From assembly GCA_021826485.1 (NCBI GenBank), contig JAKAZX010000215.1, positions 1 to 6,976 on the forward strand: a DNA stretch of 6,976 bases, written 5' to 3'. This DNA is from Pseudomonadota bacterium (GTDB lineage: Bacteria; Pseudomonadota; Alphaproteobacteria; Acetobacterales; Acetobacteraceae). Positions within the stretch are counted from its first letter, which is position 1, and the number at the start of each line of letters is the position of its first letter. The position numbers and the translations under genes were made by a program. The notes below the pieces were generated by a model. That model was not told where the DNA came from, did not search any database, and was given only the letters and a program-made list of their open reading frames with translations. Positions 5,482-6,976 of the stretch are shown one piece after another.

Positions 5482-6282
5482 ATGGAGGCGGCGACCGCCG
5501 GCGCGGTGCTGGCGCTGGACGGCATCCGGGTACGCTTCGGCGCGGTGGTGGCCCTCGACGGTGTCTCGTTCGCCGTGCGCGGCGGTGAAATCTGCGGCCT
5601 GATCGGCCCCAACGGCTCCGGCAAGACCACGCTGTTCAACTGCATCAGCGGCTTCTACCGCCCGCAGCACGGCAGCATCCTGCTGGACGGCATCCCGCTC
5701 ACCGGCCTCAAGCGGCATCGCATGGCCCCGCTCGGGATCGGCCGCACCTTCCAGAACCTGGCGCTGTTCCGCAGTATGACGGTGCGCGACAACGTGCTGG
5801 TGGGCGCGCATCCGGCCGGCCGCACCGGCTTTCTCGCCGCCGCGCTGGCGCTGCCCGCGGTGCGGCGGGAGGAAGCGGCGGCGGCATCGCGCCTCGCGGA
5901 AGTGCTGGAGCTGCTGGACCTGCACGCGGTTGCCGATCAGCCGGTGGCGGCGCTGCCCTTCGGCGTCGCCAAGCGGGTCGAGATCGCCCGCGCGCTGATC
6001 GCGCGGCCGAAGCTGCTGCTGCTCGACGAGCCCGCCTGCGGCCTCAACCACACCGAGGTCGAGGAACTGCTGGCCCTGCTGCGCGGCATCCGCGCCCGCT
6101 TCGCGCTCACCGTCCTGCTGGTCGAGCACCACATGGGGCTGGTCATGCGGCTGTGCGAGCATGTCGTCGCACTCGCCTCCGGCCGCTGCATCGCCGACGG
6201 CACGCCGGCGGAGGTGCAGGCCGATCCCGAGGTGGTGCGGGCCTATCTCGGTGCGCCGGTGCCGCATGCCCGCGCTGCTTGA
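5482..6282 (+). CDS. livG: Branched-chain amino acid ABC transporter ATPase LivG
   Basis: One of the two cytoplasmic ATPases that power the Liv importer; 266 residues. Nucleotide-binding motifs: Walker A GPNGSGKT (42-49); Q-loop Q91 in GRTFQN; signature region LPFGVAKR (158-165); Walker B LLLLDEP with D182 and catalytic E183; and the switch histidine H216 in VEHHMG. The signature lacks the textbook LSGGQ, but LPFG/LPYG followed by a basic stretch is normal for this branch of LivG proteins. GLNHTEVEEL and the C-terminal GTPAEVQADPEVVRAYLG are also typical. The start at 5482 is set by its ribosome binding site. The last 17 bases overlap livF, which implies coupled translation and equal amounts of both ATPases. 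Nothing suggests the enzyme is inactive. Confidence 0.95.
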   Translation: MEAATAGAVLALDGIRVRFGAVVALDGVSFAVRGGEICGLIGPNGSGKTTLFNCISGFYRPQHGSILLDGIPLTGLKRHRMAPLGIGRTFQNLALFRSMTVRDNVLVGAHPAGRTGFLAAALALPAVRREEAAAASRLAEVLELLDLHAVADQPVAALPFGVAKRVEIARALIARPKLLLLDEPACGLNHTEVEELLALLRGIRARFALTVLLVEHHMGLVMRLCEHVVALASGRCIADGTPAEVQADPEVVRAYLGAPVPHARAA

Positions 6283-6976
6283 GGTCAGTACCCTGCGCGC
6301 CGGCTACGGGGCCGGAGAGGTGCTGCACGGCATCGACTTCTCGGTTGCCGCCGGCGGCGTCACCGCGCTGCTCGGCGCCAACGGCGCAGGCAAGACGACG
6401 ACGCTGCGCGCGATCTGCGGCATGCTGGCGCGCAGCGGCGAAATCCGCTTCGACGGCGCGCGCATCGACGCCGTGGCGACCGAGGATGTCGCGCGCCGCG
6501 GCATCGCCCATGTGCCCGACGGGCGCGGCACCTTCCTCGATCTGACGGTGGAGGAGAATCTTCGGCTTGGCGCCTATGTGCGGAGCGATCGCGGCGTTGC
6601 CGCCGATATCGCCCGGATGTGCGACCTGTTCCCGGTGCTGCGCCAGCGCTTCCGCGCGCAGGCCGGCACGCTGTCGGGCGGCGAACAGCAGATGCTGGCG
6701 ATCGCCCGCGCCCTGGTGTCGCGCCCGAAGCTGCTGCTGCTGGACGAGCCGAGCTTCGGCCTCGCCCCGCTGATCGTGCAGCAGATTTTCGCGATCCTCG
6801 CGCGCGTGCGCGCGGATTCCGGCATCGGCATCCTGCTGGTCGAGCAGAACGCCGCGCTGGCGCTGGATTTCGCCGATCACGCCTGCATCCTCGAATCCGG
6901 CCGCATCGCGCTCGCCGGCGCTGCGGCCAGCATCGGCGCGGACGCGCAGGTGCGCCGCGTCTATCTGGGATACTGA
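6266..6976 (+). CDS. livF: Branched-chain amino acid ABC transporter ATPase LivF
   Basis: The second ATPase of the Liv importer; 236 residues, the usual LivF length. Motifs: aromatic Y14 in GYGAGEVLHGI; Walker A GANGAGKT (37-44); the LivF block HVPDGRGTFLDLTVEENL; signature LSGGEQQ (136-142); Walker B LLLLDEP with D160 and E161; and SFGLAPLIVQQIF. After Walker B comes LLVEQNA, with Gln where most ABC proteins have the switch histidine; this is standard for LivF. The ATG at 6266 lies inside the end of livG and starts directly before the conserved LLEVSTLRAGYG, so it needs no upstream extension. The stop codon is the last three bases of the window, so genes downstream cannot be seen; livM or a binding-protein gene may be there. 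Confidence 0.95.
   Translation: MPALLEVSTLRAGYGAGEVLHGIDFSVAAGGVTALLGANGAGKTTTLRAICGMLARSGEIRFDGARIDAVATEDVARRGIAHVPDGRGTFLDLTVEENLRLGAYVRSDRGVAADIARMCDLFPVLRQRFRAQAGTLSGGEQQMLAIARALVSRPKLLLLDEPSFGLAPLIVQQIFAILARVRADSGIGILLVEQNAALALDFADHACILESGRIALAGAAASIGADAQVRRVYLGY

Noticed and set aside
5953..5976. LivG lacks the classical LSGGQ signature
   Set aside because: LPFGVAKR-type signatures are normal in this LivG branch, and all other ATPase motifs are intact.
6840..6853. LivF has Gln in place of the switch histidine
   Set aside because: VEQNA is the standard sequence in LivF proteins, including E. coli, so it does not mark inactivity.

Overview
The window is a very GC-rich, gene-dense bacterial chromosome segment with every gene on the + strand. 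It carries seven complete genes and, at the left edge, perhaps the last few codons of an eighth. The order lpdA, lipA, COQ10/RatA-like START protein is a familiar alphaproteobacterial arrangement. The N-terminus of LipA (RHPEKAHRPD, then RKPAWIRVKAP) is also typical of that class. Acetobacteraceae or another Rhodospirillales lineage is the most likely source; this is a judgement from protein style and GC content, not a phylogenetic result.

Left half (1-3990): lpdA (dihydrolipoyl dehydrogenase), lipA (lipoyl synthase), a COQ10/RatA-family lipid-binding protein and a threonine-aldolase-family PLP enzyme. Gaps are 27 bp, 2 bp and a 1-bp overlap, so this reads as one operon. LipA makes the lipoyl cofactor and LpdA reoxidises it in 2-oxoacid dehydrogenases and the glycine cleavage system. 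An aldolase that released glycine would feed that second complex. The COQ10-like protein links to ubiquinone and respiration.

Middle (3991-4521): two intergenic stretches of 75 bp each flank a small exported EF-hand-like protein. The second holds a perfect 14-bp inverted repeat that ends on the Shine-Dalgarno sequence of the next gene. Both stretches share a similar TTTCC...CTGCT..TAG layout that could be promoter DNA.

Right half (4522-6976): a branched-chain/hydrophobic amino acid ABC transporter with one permease (livH) and two ATPases (livG, livF). The second permease (livM) normally found between livH and livG is absent; only 72 bp lie there. No periplasmic binding protein is in view. 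The window stops exactly at the livF stop codon, so the missing parts may lie downstream.

There are no tRNA or rRNA genes, CRISPR arrays, insertion sequences or phage genes, and no gene-free stretch longer than 75 bp. I see no convincing new biological system. The points worth a second look are the inverted repeat before livH, the missing livM, the altered active-site position in the aldolase and a strong hairpin just inside lipA.
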